This document shows positions 27,601 to 36,700 of a stretch of DNA of 53,361 nucleotides, one piece after another (position 1 is the first letter of the stretch; every line of letters begins with the position of its first letter). The DNA lies in contig JAUWZR010000002.1 in assembly GCA_030615235.1 (NCBI GenBank), forward strand, positions 1-53,361. Reading direction: 5' to 3'. The stretch comes from Promethearchaeota archaeon. Its GTDB lineage: Archaea > Asgardarchaeota > Lokiarchaeia > Sigyniarchaeales > SOKP01. The notes beneath the pieces are model-generated. The model was not told the origin of the DNA, ran no database searches, and saw only the letters and a list, made by a program, of their open reading frames with translations. Both the position numbers and the translations under genes were made by a program.

Positions 27601-29561
27601 TCGAAAAGATTATACCAATCATCTTTAGATGGATTAAATTTTTTTTCGATGATATCTACATTACTTTCGGAGATTATTTTGATGATAAAGGGTTTCATTA
27701 ATAATTTCTTAACGAGCTTATCCTTAATCTTCTCATAGTTTATCCCATAATTTTCATTGATCTTTTTTAATCGTGCTAAATCTTTAATATCTGAAAGAAT
27801 ATAACTAGTACCAGTAGGAATTTCAGTATCTTCGAAGTTATTGAATTTATCATTTTGAAAAATATACCGTTTAAATTTTCTATAATTTCTGATTATTTCT
27901 TTAGAATTTATCCAATCTACTAACCTTGATGTCAATAATATAATTAAGTGCTCATAGTTCTTGTCTAATTCAATCATATCACAGAGATTGTTTAGAAACT
28001 CTCCTCTCTCGTCTTCAGTTAATTCCTCAAAACCATCAAAGATTAGTAAGACATTTCTTTTTTGTCCCTCTTTGAATGCAATTAATCTAGTTATCTTGCA
28101 TAAATCTTTATTAAAACCTCCTAATATATTTTCAAACCGATCTTCATATGAGCGAAGATGAAAATAAAAAGTTGGGATTTTTCTCTGCTTGATATATTCA
28201 AATGCGAGATATGATGCATTCCATGTTTTTCCCAATCCCATGTATCCTAGTAATAAAAAAATTCTATTTTTTTCCTGAGGATTCTTAAGGTTTCTAAAAA
28301 AATTTTCAAAAAAATGCTCAAGATCTGGGTTTTTTTCAAAGAGATCTAAATTGAATCTAGTTTCGAACCTTGAAGCTAGATCTACTAATTCTAACTGTTG
28401 TAAACAATAATTAAGCAAAGTTTCATCTTCAAATTCAATTATTTCATTTTGATTTTTCGCTCTTAATCTCCATAAAGGCATTTTAAAATTTTCAATAGTA
28501 AAATCAATCTGACTCCTCCAATTTATAATTTTTGGGTTCATAATCTCTAATTTCGAAATCAGGCGTGAACTTATAACATCAAAAAATGAAGGATTTTTTT
28601 CATAATAACCCTTAAGTAAACTTAATGTTTGAAATAATTTATCGAAAATTTTTTCTTTTTGAATAGTATTATCTTCAAAAAAATTATCTATCTCTGCAAT
28701 AATTTGAGAAACAATTTCTCTCAGATCGGTAAGTCTGATTTTATTAATTAATTCTTCTCTATTTGAGTCTTTTAGCTTAATTTGAAGGAACTTGTCTAAA
28801 TAATCATATAAGCTATTAATAAAAAGTTTGATATTATCTAAATTCATAGTAATTATGAAAGTTAAAGCCCACTCTATGATATCTCGAATATTTTTATCAA
28901 ATTCTTCAAGAAATGCTTGTTCTAAATTTGTATTAAGAAAATCTTCTAAACCCTTCTCAATTGTCTTCGAATCCTCAAAAAACATTTTATAATCATCTTC
29001 AACTATATCACTCTGTAATTTATACCTTCTTAAAGCATTTTTAAATGCATTTTCAATTTTGTCATTAGAGCAAAAAACTTCATAAAAACCTTCTGAAAAG
29101 GTAATTGCGTCATTATCATAAACTTTCCTTTTTGTTCCTATCGAGCAAGGCAAATATTCAGAGACTCTCTTTGCAATCTTTAAAGATTCACAAGAATTAA
29201 AAATTATAATTTTAATGATTTGTTCAAAATCTTTGAGGACACCAATAGTTTCTTCAAAAAGAAACTGAGAGCCATAACTTTTCTCAAAATGAATATCATC
29301 TTCAAAATAAAATCCACTAGATTGTTCACCATGTCCAGCAAAATGGATCATTTGAGGTTGATATCGTGAGATACATTCAAAAAATTCATTTCTTTCGGTG
29401 GCAAAAGCAGATTCAAGATAAATAAATTCACGAAATGGTGACTTTTCAATTATTTTCTTAATTGTCTTGAATTCTTTATCAATACGAGTCTTAACTGTAC
29501 TTTCTTTGAAATTTGCGGAAAGAAATAAAATGGTAAATTTCTTCTTTTTTAATCCTAACAT
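24681..29561 (-). CDS. CHAT-NACHT-LRR protein (NLR-like STAND NTPase with caspase-like protease)
   Basis: This 1626-residue protein has three parts. Residues 1-190 form a CHAT (caspase-family) protease with His77 in HFAGHGE, Cys124 in FNSCES and the later motif SIGTKRKVYDNDAITFSEGF. After a helical linker, residues about 420-600 form a NACHT-type NTPase: Walker A GYMGLGKT (439-446), Walker B LLIFDGFEEL (505-514; Asp509) and LLTSR (542-546). A helical/winged region follows (about 600-740). From about 795 to the end are leucine-rich repeats (LKKLALQDNELPKLP, LEVLNLDHNELKELP, then many ITHLRI-type units). STAND NTPases with C-terminal repeats oligomerise on ligand recognition and trigger an N-terminal effector (family knowledge). 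The protein ends in mid-repeat (DSLNKIE), so it may be truncated. Defence or cell-death signalling is inferred. Confidence 0.88.
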   Translation of the reverse strand: MLGLKKKKFTILFLSANFKESTVKTRIDKEFKTIKKIIEKSPFREFIYLESAFATERNEFFECISRYQPQMIHFAGHGEQSSGFYFEDDIHFEKSYGSQFLFEETIGVLKDFEQIIKIIIFNSCESLKIAKRVSEYLPCSIGTKRKVYDNDAITFSEGFYEVFCSNDKIENAFKNALRRYKLQSDIVEDDYKMFFEDSKTIEKGLEDFLNTNLEQAFLEEFDKNIRDIIEWALTFIITMNLDNIKLFINSLYDYLDKFLQIKLKDSNREELINKIRLTDLREIVSQIIAEIDNFFEDNTIQKEKIFDKLFQTLSLLKGYYEKNPSFFDVISSRLISKLEIMNPKIINWRSQIDFTIENFKMPLWRLRAKNQNEIIEFEDETLLNYCLQQLELVDLASRFETRFNLDLFEKNPDLEHFFENFFRNLKNPQEKNRIFLLLGYMGLGKTWNASYLAFEYIKQRKIPTFYFHLRSYEDRFENILGGFNKDLCKITRLIAFKEGQKRNVLLIFDGFEELTEDERGEFLNNLCDMIELDKNYEHLIILLTSRLVDWINSKEIIRNYRKFKRYIFQNDKFNNFEDTEIPTGTSYILSDIKDLARLKKINENYGINYEKIKDKLVKKLLMKPFIIKIISESNVDIIEKKFNPSKDDWYNLFESRQNENTILNRMGIVGTVENDFKDLVSIIADPYTPILDNELSEFRYNKKGSWDVIYSSGIIKMDKTKTQFKYFFQEEYQGFIEHYSSKLKQRFQEFEICKSDANSLGEIEVEIGNHRLRNLSDFEEIKRSQGYVIDINDRVSELYLDHIKTKHIPKGVYKLIGLKKLALQDNELPKLPKDIGRLKNLEVLNLDHNELKELPDTLTNLDRLFRINIQYNNIKSINSWWHEFKNLKFINLMRNTYISFYPKKQTLPSINYVDDNLLIVDDEIEIRGQLTPKLEKIHLKIKDAVIIDYLNHLKDYSGEYTYWVTISNEYISSLTLQIPKSLLNIFEMQNYFEFKDLFWSLEELESLELKGELIKFGKSTTIKNLKIIDIQGKGHQFVLNLHESISLLKNLESIYIENFFKFNFPESLKSCSKLNEVIINSQISNILPDIVFKWDMFPNILINISQNLEDIKDYMAQNQLDSSRILVNLPTQFILNELTIPSHIEKVWIKVLTRFPKNVSINGVLNKLLITNQENLTKEFFKKINYWKISGKGIYLFGFSRGQSILPDIIGNFENLTHLRIDFPFVTNLKAWVFLSPYIKKMLISEDPLPTSNEDFLNNSNKGIFLARVRNDCKLPKDEISMKNITHLRINLPQLTELPNFFGNLSQFTQLLITSITLTGLTGEFGSEDTKYRLELRVNKRCILSESLNKLENITHLQIIDIAAKDLPKSWENLKNLSYIRWINPPLDKIPELIKNLPKIKCLHISFGGSQDFQENFWEDNKNNRMEISISHRKPIQFSNTQNIAHLRVSGSRISRFFDLLESNFDKITHIRIDDNNFIPNFVQECRNLLYLEVNTELIDQIPRYLIHFKQIQQLVITDKFIEFSNDFWNPKDICTFKIKVKTNCKFPNFLHELFNLTHLWVELPELRILPEDLKKIKENDIDLRIYTDKEIEISLDDYLTLLNPKFYIIKVAPNCSIPDSLNKIE

Positions 29562-30069
29562 TTTAATGATTCTTGTGTAATCAGTTGAATATAATCAAAA
29601 TTAATGAGATTTAAAAACTGTTTTCTGATGTCTTTTGATTTCGAACTTCATTTAATAAAAATAATATAAATTCTTGTTTTATTATAATAAATAATAATCA
29701 TCCTTATATATATTTAACAATTGGAGGCAACTCACAGTTAATTTTTCTTGTTATTCTTTTTAAGCAAAGTTATTCTTTTTTAATTCTTCTAATTTCAACT
29801 TTAATATGATTAAATAATGAAAAATTTGTTAATTTCTCTGATTCTAAGAATTTTTCAGTTATTTATTTGATTTTTAGAATATCACATCTATAAATCAAAA
29901 GAACCCTTACAGAGGAATTTATCATCTTTCCACTTGAGATGAAAAATAAATCTATATATTAAATGGAAAAATAAAAAAAAACCATTTACTGAAGCTATTG
30001 ATTAGTGCAATTATTATACTTGTGATTAACAAGAAATTAAAGATTAAGATGCTTTAATTAAGTAATTAT
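29562..30069. other. Intergenic region, nothing recognised
   Basis: These 508 bp of very AT-rich sequence between two minus-strand genes contain only chance-length frames. They presumably hold the promoter of the CHAT-NACHT-LRR gene. Confidence 0.4.
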
Positions 30070-31008
30070 CTAAAGAATAATTCTTATTTTTTTTATGGTG
30101 TAAAAGTATAGTGCGATTGTGTTAATTCCTATGTCTAAACATACTAGATAATAATAATAATCCCATAATGATTCTATGTCTAATACTTCATTATAAGTCT
30201 GTTTTCCATTGCGATTAAAATCTAATATTTGTATTTTGTTTATATGTGATTTTATAATAATGCATTTTTCATGATGTGCAATAGCATTTCTTACATGAAT
30301 TAATGAGAATAATAAATCTCTTATTAATTGGGGCGGTGTTTTTTTATTATTATTTTTTAGTTGAAAAATGTCGTATATATTATTTCTATACCTACTACTT
30401 TTTTTATTTCCTTCGTATTTAGATAATTCCACTCCCAAGTATTCACACCTTCCAAGAAATATGCCATAATAATTTTTATATGTTTCCTTAAAGCGTAGAA
30501 CTTTTTTATAAGGATCTTCTACTGGGTTCTCAAGTAAGTATCTTAAATTTTCTTCTTTTGTTAAATATTTGTTTTCCTTAAATAAAGATATTGTTGAGTC
30601 TTTATTTATAACAGGATAATTAGTAGCAATTTTTGCAAAGAAAATAAGAGGAATTTCACTTTCATAAGGAAGTATTCTATTCTTAAGATATTTAAACCAT
30701 TTTTGGTTTAATTGATAGGTTTTATTATTACAACAATCTGCTTTATATAAGATTTTATAGAGTAATAATCTTGCTGTTAGACTAGCTATTAAATGATAAC
30801 CATTAAATTGATTATAATTTTTAGGGTGTATAAGAAGATCCCAAAAATAATATTTTGTAAGTTTTTCATCTATACTTTTATTAATTAATATACTTAATTC
30901 TTTTGTTAATTTTTTTATAAATTTAGATATATCTTTTTTATATTTTACAGGATCCAAAAATCTATTATAAAAATCAAATGGATTTATCGATTTCATTAAA
31001 TTACTCAT
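30070..31008 (-). CDS. HEPN-motif protein, possible RNase
   Basis: The 312-residue, all-helical-looking protein has a C-terminal stretch LIRDLLFSLIHVRNAIAHHEKC with R240-N241-x3-H245, the R-N-x3-H signature of HEPN RNases found in toxins and defence proteins. No other domain is recognised; an N-terminal HxxxNYNQFNGYHL block and many Tyr/Lys residues are seen. HEPN proteins commonly pair with a nucleotidyltransferase antitoxin or serve as effectors, but no such antitoxin is adjacent. It is the first gene of the minus-strand island, 508 bp upstream of the CHAT-NACHT-LRR gene. The HEPN assignment rests on one motif and is moderate. Confidence 0.55.
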   Translation of the reverse strand: MSNLMKSINPFDFYNRFLDPVKYKKDISKFIKKLTKELSILINKSIDEKLTKYYFWDLLIHPKNYNQFNGYHLIASLTARLLLYKILYKADCCNNKTYQLNQKWFKYLKNRILPYESEIPLIFFAKIATNYPVINKDSTISLFKENKYLTKEENLRYLLENPVEDPYKKVLRFKETYKNYYGIFLGRCEYLGVELSKYEGNKKSSRYRNNIYDIFQLKNNNKKTPPQLIRDLLFSLIHVRNAIAHHEKCIIIKSHINKIQILDFNRNGKQTYNEVLDIESLWDYYYYLVCLDIGINTIALYFYTIKKIRIIL

Positions 31009-31106
31009 TGAATATTAAAAAGAAGTTCAATTTTAAAAAGATAGTGATTGTTCTTTTAATTTTTTTAATATATCTAATTAAATTTAATTAATCTTCAGAA
31101 TTTATG

Positions 31107-31730
31107 TTAATATAGTAAGTTTACACCCTGGGGATCGCATTTATGTAACATGTTTTTCCTAATAATGACTTCTCCCTCGATTGGAGTACTGATAGAAAAA
31201 CAATCAGCGGGGCATTCTTTTGAAATTTTATAATAATCTTGGATGTGATTCCTTTCTCTTACTGTTAAGCATAATTGGCAAATTTTATTTTCCTTATCTT
31301 CAGTACAATTATCAAAATCGATTTCATAGAATTTCTCTAAAGTTGGAAATTCATCCATAACAATTTGTCCTTCTGGCTCAATATTTTCATGGAACGCATC
31401 GGTGGGGCAAACAACGACACATAGCATACAATAACAACATTTATCGTGATCAATAAAAAGTTTAGGGTTTGAATCGTCCAATATATTTTGGGCAATTTCT
31501 GGGATTGGTCCAAGTTCTATGGCGTCGACCGGGCAGACAAGTTTACATAAACTACACCCAATACATTTTTTAATATCGTACGTTAGTTTCTTCTTAACAT
31601 CCTTATATTGCCAATTTAAAATTAAATGATCTTGACTAATCTCGAGGTCTTTCTCGATTTTATCTTCTTTAATTTCTTTTTCTGAGAAGGTTTTGGAAAT
31701 TCTAAGATTACCTCTTAAAAAATCTAAATT
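31107..31730 (-). pseudogene. Truncated, start-less copy of the FwdF-like polyferredoxin
   Basis: The minus-strand open frame follows a TAG (31731-31733) and reads through NWQYKDVKKKLTYD, CIGCSLCKLVCP, VDAIELGPIPEIAQ, CCYCMLCVVVCP and HKCDPQGVNLLY. It is closely similar, domain by domain, to residues 1 to about 200 of the intact polyferredoxin at 15757-16851. No ATG, GTG or TTG exists before the first cluster; a TTG at 31481 would remove that cluster. At the 3' end the reading frame is lost in the third cysteine cluster and stops at once. Two intact [4Fe-4S] motifs remain, so a small ferredoxin from the inner TTG cannot be excluded, but decay is more likely. Confidence 0.8.
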
Positions 31731-32190
31731 CTAATTAGTTCTACGGTATCATATTTAATAATCTTAACTATTAAATAAAAAAAGAAGTCAGTAATAACTG
31801 AATTTCGATTAATAGTAATTCTATCAAGTCTATTTGTCCACTTTAGGTTCTGTTTGTCTTTGATAGAATAGAGCCTTGCTTTACATTTATTCCATTACCG
31901 ATTAATAGATTTTAAGATTCTACCTGAAATGATAATTGGCTTTAAATTTCTGTTTTCTACCGTAGTTATTAAATTAATCAATCCAAAATCGATTGATAAA
32001 TATCTCTTTGCATCCAACTTTGATTGTAAACAGCTGAGTTCAATAGAATTAAGGGATCACTTTTATTTGGTGTTAAATTCAAAATTAAAGCAAATTATTT
32101 TATACAACTTCTACCATTATTTTCTGGATATTATTATTTTTTTTAAATCATAAATTGTGGTATAAGAATTTCTGAAAAAGGTGAGGAAAA
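31731..32190. other. Intergenic region before the multi-PAS kinase
   Basis: A 74-codon plus-strand frame (31929-32153) is rich in Phe, Ile and Leu, with no ribosome site and no family resemblance; it is judged spurious. GGTGAGGAAA (32180-32189) is a good ribosome site for the TTG start at 32191. Confidence 0.4.
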
Positions 32191-33720
32191 TTGTCAAATT
32201 CAGTTAAAAAATCGAGAATTTCAGAGAAAATGTTTAACTCTCTCTTTAAAAGTATCCCTTTTCCTTCGTATGTTTGGAAAATAGTTGAAAATAATTTAAT
32301 TTTGATTGAGTATAACACTTCAGCTGAAAAAATAACTAATGGTCAAATTATAAATGATTTAGGAAGAAAAGCATCAGATATTTATAAAGATCAATCCGAG
32401 TTTTATGAAGGACTTAGTCGATGCACCTCCTCTAAATGTAGAGTTTCTAAAGAAATTAAAACTGTTTGTATGACTACTGGAGAAGAAATTTATATCTCGG
32501 TTGAATATAGTCATATTCCTCCTGATTTAGTTTTAGTTCATACTGAAGATATTACGGAACGGAAGAATACAGAACAAAAATTGAAAGATTCCGAAGAAAA
32601 ATATAAAGATATGGCCGAACTTTTACCAGATATTATCTATGAGATTGATAAAAGTGGAAAGTTTACTTATGTTAATCCTGCGGGTTATGAAAAATTTGGT
32701 TATCAAAAAGATGAAGTTATAGGAAAAATGAGTATGATTCAAGCTGTTCTACCTGAACAAAGAGAAAAATTAATCAGAAACGCAAAAAGATTCTTTTCAG
32801 GGGAATTAATTGAGCCAGGTATTTATACCTTTCAAAAAAAAGATGGATCTACTTTTTTTGGGAGGTTACATTCACGACCTATCTATAAAGAAGGAAAGAT
32901 TGTAGGGATAAGGGGAGTACTTCATGATATTCATAAATTAATTGAAATTGAAGAAAGATTAAAAAAATTAAATTTGGAGTTAGAACAAAGAGCTGAGGAA
33001 AGGACAAATCAGTTGTGGAAAGCATCGGAAGATTATCGATTACTGGTAGACCACGCGCCTGTAGGAGTATTCTTAGCAGATCAGGAAGGAAACATTAAGT
33101 TAGTTAATCCTCAATTATTGAGAATCCTTGGTTCACCATCTGCTGAGGCCACAAAACAAATTAATCTTTTAACCTTCCCGTTATTAAAAAAGGCTGGTAT
33201 CTCGGCAGCAGTCGAACAGTGCCTTGAGAAGAAAGAATCAAATATCAGTGAATTCTTCTATACATCAAAATGGGGGAAAGATTTTTGTGGCAGATTATAT
33301 CTAAACCCTGCTCGCGATACTTCCAATCAAATAATTGGTATACAAGGTATTGTTGAAGATATTACCGAGTATAAAAAAATTGAGCAAAAAATCAGAGAAT
33401 CTGAAGAGCAATATCGAACTATGATAAATTCTTTAGCCGATCCTCTAGAAGTCGTAGACAGAGATTTAAAGATTCTTCTGATCAATCCCGCCTTTGAATC
33501 TTGGCTCGAAGATTTAGGTATTGAAAAGGATGTTGTAGGCCGAACTATTTTCGAAGCGTTTCCATTCTTATCAAGTGAAATTCGCAAGGAATATAAGCAA
33601 ATTTTCGATACTGGAGAAATTCAATTTACTGAAGGGAGCACATTTGTAGATGGTAAAGAAATCATTACTGAAACGCGTAGAATTCCAATTTTTAAGGAAG
33701 GTCATGTTAATCAGGTTTAG
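32191..33720 (+). CDS. Multi-PAS sensor kinase, N-terminal part (split by frameshift)
   Basis: The 509-residue product contains four PAS domains (about 12-125, 130-255, 280-395 and 400-505), most joined by the ITERK/SEE linker repeated in such kinases. A coiled coil lies near 255-280. It stops inside the fourth PAS, just before the conserved end: the next bases encode VITRDITERKGAEMKIKE in another frame and lead directly into the next gene. A single missing base near 33714-33718 explains the stop. Without it the gene would run to 37226 as one kinase of about 1,680 residues. The start is TTG 32191 with GGTGAGG upstream. There are no membrane segments. Confidence 0.8.
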   Translation: MSNSVKKSRISEKMFNSLFKSIPFPSYVWKIVENNLILIEYNTSAEKITNGQIINDLGRKASDIYKDQSEFYEGLSRCTSSKCRVSKEIKTVCMTTGEEIYISVEYSHIPPDLVLVHTEDITERKNTEQKLKDSEEKYKDMAELLPDIIYEIDKSGKFTYVNPAGYEKFGYQKDEVIGKMSMIQAVLPEQREKLIRNAKRFFSGELIEPGIYTFQKKDGSTFFGRLHSRPIYKEGKIVGIRGVLHDIHKLIEIEERLKKLNLELEQRAEERTNQLWKASEDYRLLVDHAPVGVFLADQEGNIKLVNPQLLRILGSPSAEATKQINLLTFPLLKKAGISAAVEQCLEKKESNISEFFYTSKWGKDFCGRLYLNPARDTSNQIIGIQGIVEDITEYKKIEQKIRESEEQYRTMINSLADPLEVVDRDLKILLINPAFESWLEDLGIEKDVVGRTIFEAFPFLSSEIRKEYKQIFDTGEIQFTEGSTFVDGKEIITETRRIPIFKEGHVNQV

Positions 33721-33758
33721 TTATTACGAGAGATATTACTGAGCGAAAAGGTGCAGAA

Positions 33759-36700
33759 ATGAAAATAAAAGAGTCAGAAGAAAGATTGAGTGCTTTTATA
33801 AACTCAGCGCCTGATAGTATTTTTATTTGGGATTCGGAGCTCAATTTAGTTGATTGCAATAAAAATGGTTTCAATATGATATCTATGGGGCAAAATAGAG
33901 AAGATTTAATTGGTCAAAATATACTAGAAATTGCTCCAGATGTTAAGGAGAAAGGTAGATATGATAAATATATGGAAGTATTAAAAACTGGAAAACCATT
34001 TTATATAGATGGTGTTGTTCCACACCCTAAATTTGGAGATATTATAATATCTATAAGAACTTTCAAAGTAGGTGAAATGTTTGGAATGATTACTACAGAT
34101 ATCACCAAACGCAAAAAAGCAGAACAAGAATTAATTGAATCAGAAGAAAATTATCGGCTTCTCACAGAAAATATTAATGATCTAATCGTTGTTATAAATA
34201 CTAGATTTCAAATTGAATATGTTAATGAAGAAGTCGTTAAGAAAATAATAGGTAATACAAAAAAAGATATATTAGGAAAGAATATTTTGGATTTTGTGCA
34301 TCCCGATGATAAAGTAATGGCTCTTAATTCGCTACTGAAGGGTATTAAAGATAAAGAAGGAATAGAGGAAATGAGAGTAGCGAATCTAAAAGGTCAATAT
34401 ATTTGGTTTGAAGTAAAAGGAGGGGCCTTTATAAATAATAAAGGAGAATTAAAAGGAATATTAATTGCAAGAGATATTACAGAGCGTAAACAAGCAGAAC
34501 AAAAGCTTCGAGAGAGTGAAGAGCGGTACCGTACTTTGGTTGAGACTATGACTGATGGGTTAGCAGTTATAGATGAGAATAATTACTTTACCTATGTTAA
34601 TATAAGTTTTAGCAAGATGATTGGATATTCGTATGATGAGCTTCTTAATACACATCTCTTCAATTATCTTGATAAAAAAAATCAAAGTATAGTAGAAGAG
34701 CAGTTAATTGAGCGTAGAAAAGGAGAAGCACAACCTTATGAGCTTGTATGGACTAGGAAAGATAGACAAAAAGTTTATACGATTTTAGCCCCAAAACCGC
34801 TTATTGATGCAGAGGGAAATTATATTGGAAGCTTCGGTGTTATCACCAACATAACTGAACGTATAATAACTGGGAAAAAAATAAAAGAATCTGAAGCGAA
34901 ATATCGCAATTTATTTGAAAGTTCTCCCAATATGATTGTTTTATTAAACCTGAATGGAAAGATAATTGATGTGAATCCAGCAACACTTACAAAATATGGA
35001 TTTGAAAGAAAAGATTTTATAGATAAGGATTTTAAAGAGCTAAATAATTATCTACCGGGTAATTTACCGCTTTTAGCAAAGAAATTTAAAAAACTATTAA
35101 CTAAAGGTGTCTTGGAACCTATCGAACTTCCATTCCATACAAAAGACAGAAATATCATTTGGGTTAATCTGCAAGGATCGTTAGTAAAGATTGGTGGTGA
35201 AACATATATTCAAACAGTAATACAAGATATTAACGAGCGGAAAGAAGCAGAATTAAAAATAAAAGAATCAGAGGAGAAAGTAAAAACATTAAATGACACT
35301 TTTCTAGAATTCACAGATGATCCCTTTAAAAATATACAATTGCTTGTCGACGCAGCAGGTAAGCTGCTTATGAGTGATTGTGCCGCGTATAATAAAATAA
35401 TTGAGGTAAACGGTAATAAAATATTAAAAACAATCGCAATTTGGCAAGAACCACCAAATTACGAACGGGAGGATAATCCAATTGGGCATATTTGTACTGA
35501 TATAATCAACATGAATCGTGAGGATGTTACGATAATAAAGGATTTAGATATGACTAAATATGTGAAAACTGATCCAAATGTTCAAAAATATAGATTAAAA
35601 CAATATTGTGGTATTGCAGTAAAACTAAATAATGAGCCAGTTGCTTCCTTTTGTGTAATATATAAGGAAAACCGAGAAATAAGTGAAGTTGATAAAGATA
35701 TAATACGAATTTTGGCTCAATCTGCATCGATTGAAGAACAAAGGTTATATTCTTATCAAAAAATAAAAGATTCCGAAATTAAATTTAAATTGATTTTTGA
35801 ATCCATTCCAGATCTTTTTTTCTTAATACACAAAGATACAACCATTTTAGACTTTAGGGGAAGAGAAGAAGATCTCTATGTTCCGTCAGAGAAATTAATT
35901 AACCATAAATTAAGAGATTTGGTTCCAAAAGACATTGGTGATCTTCATTATATTGCTACTAAAAAAACATTATTAACAAAACAACCTCAGATAATAGAAT
36001 ATGGATTATCAATACGTGATGTTTATAGACATTTTGAGGCGCGTCATCTTTATTTTTCTGAAGATCAAGTAGCTGTGTTTGTACGAGAAATCACTGCTAG
36101 TAAAAAAGCAGAACAAGAATTAATTGAATCTGAAGAAAAATATAGACAATTGTTTGAGAATTCACCAGAAATAATTTTGTTAGCCAATCCAGACGGAGTA
36201 GTTTTAGAATATAATTCTGCTGCTGAAAAAGCATTTGGATTTAGAAAAGACGAAGTAATTGGACGATATTATTATGAATTTGGAGTCTTTGATTCAGATC
36301 AAATTTCCATAATAGAGAAGAGATATAAAGAAACATTGAGAGTAAAACAAAAAAAGTTTGAGGAGTTTAAAGTTAAACGGAAAGATGGGAGTTCATTTTG
36401 GATTTTATATCAGAGTACTATTGTTAAATTAGGAAATAAACCATATATTCTTACTTTAGCACAAGATATCTCCGAAATAAAGAAAGCAGAAAAATTAATT
36501 GAAGAAGAACTTATTAAACTAAAAAAATTAGATGATATCAAAAATGAATTGATTACAAGAGCTTCGCACGAATTTAAGACACCATTAACTTCTATCTTAG
36601 CTTCAGCAGAATTATTTTTAAACTTATTTAAAGGTGTTTATACTGAGGAAATGAAACAACTCATTGAAATCATCTATGAAGGAGGAAAGAGATTAGAAAA

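Noticed and set aside
17755..31008. Island considered as a provirus or transposon
   Set aside because: No integrase, transposase, capsid, terminase or terminal inverted repeats were seen.
31929..32153. 74-codon plus-strand frame before the multi-PAS kinase
   Set aside because: No ribosome site, composition typical of translated AT-rich DNA, no family resemblance.
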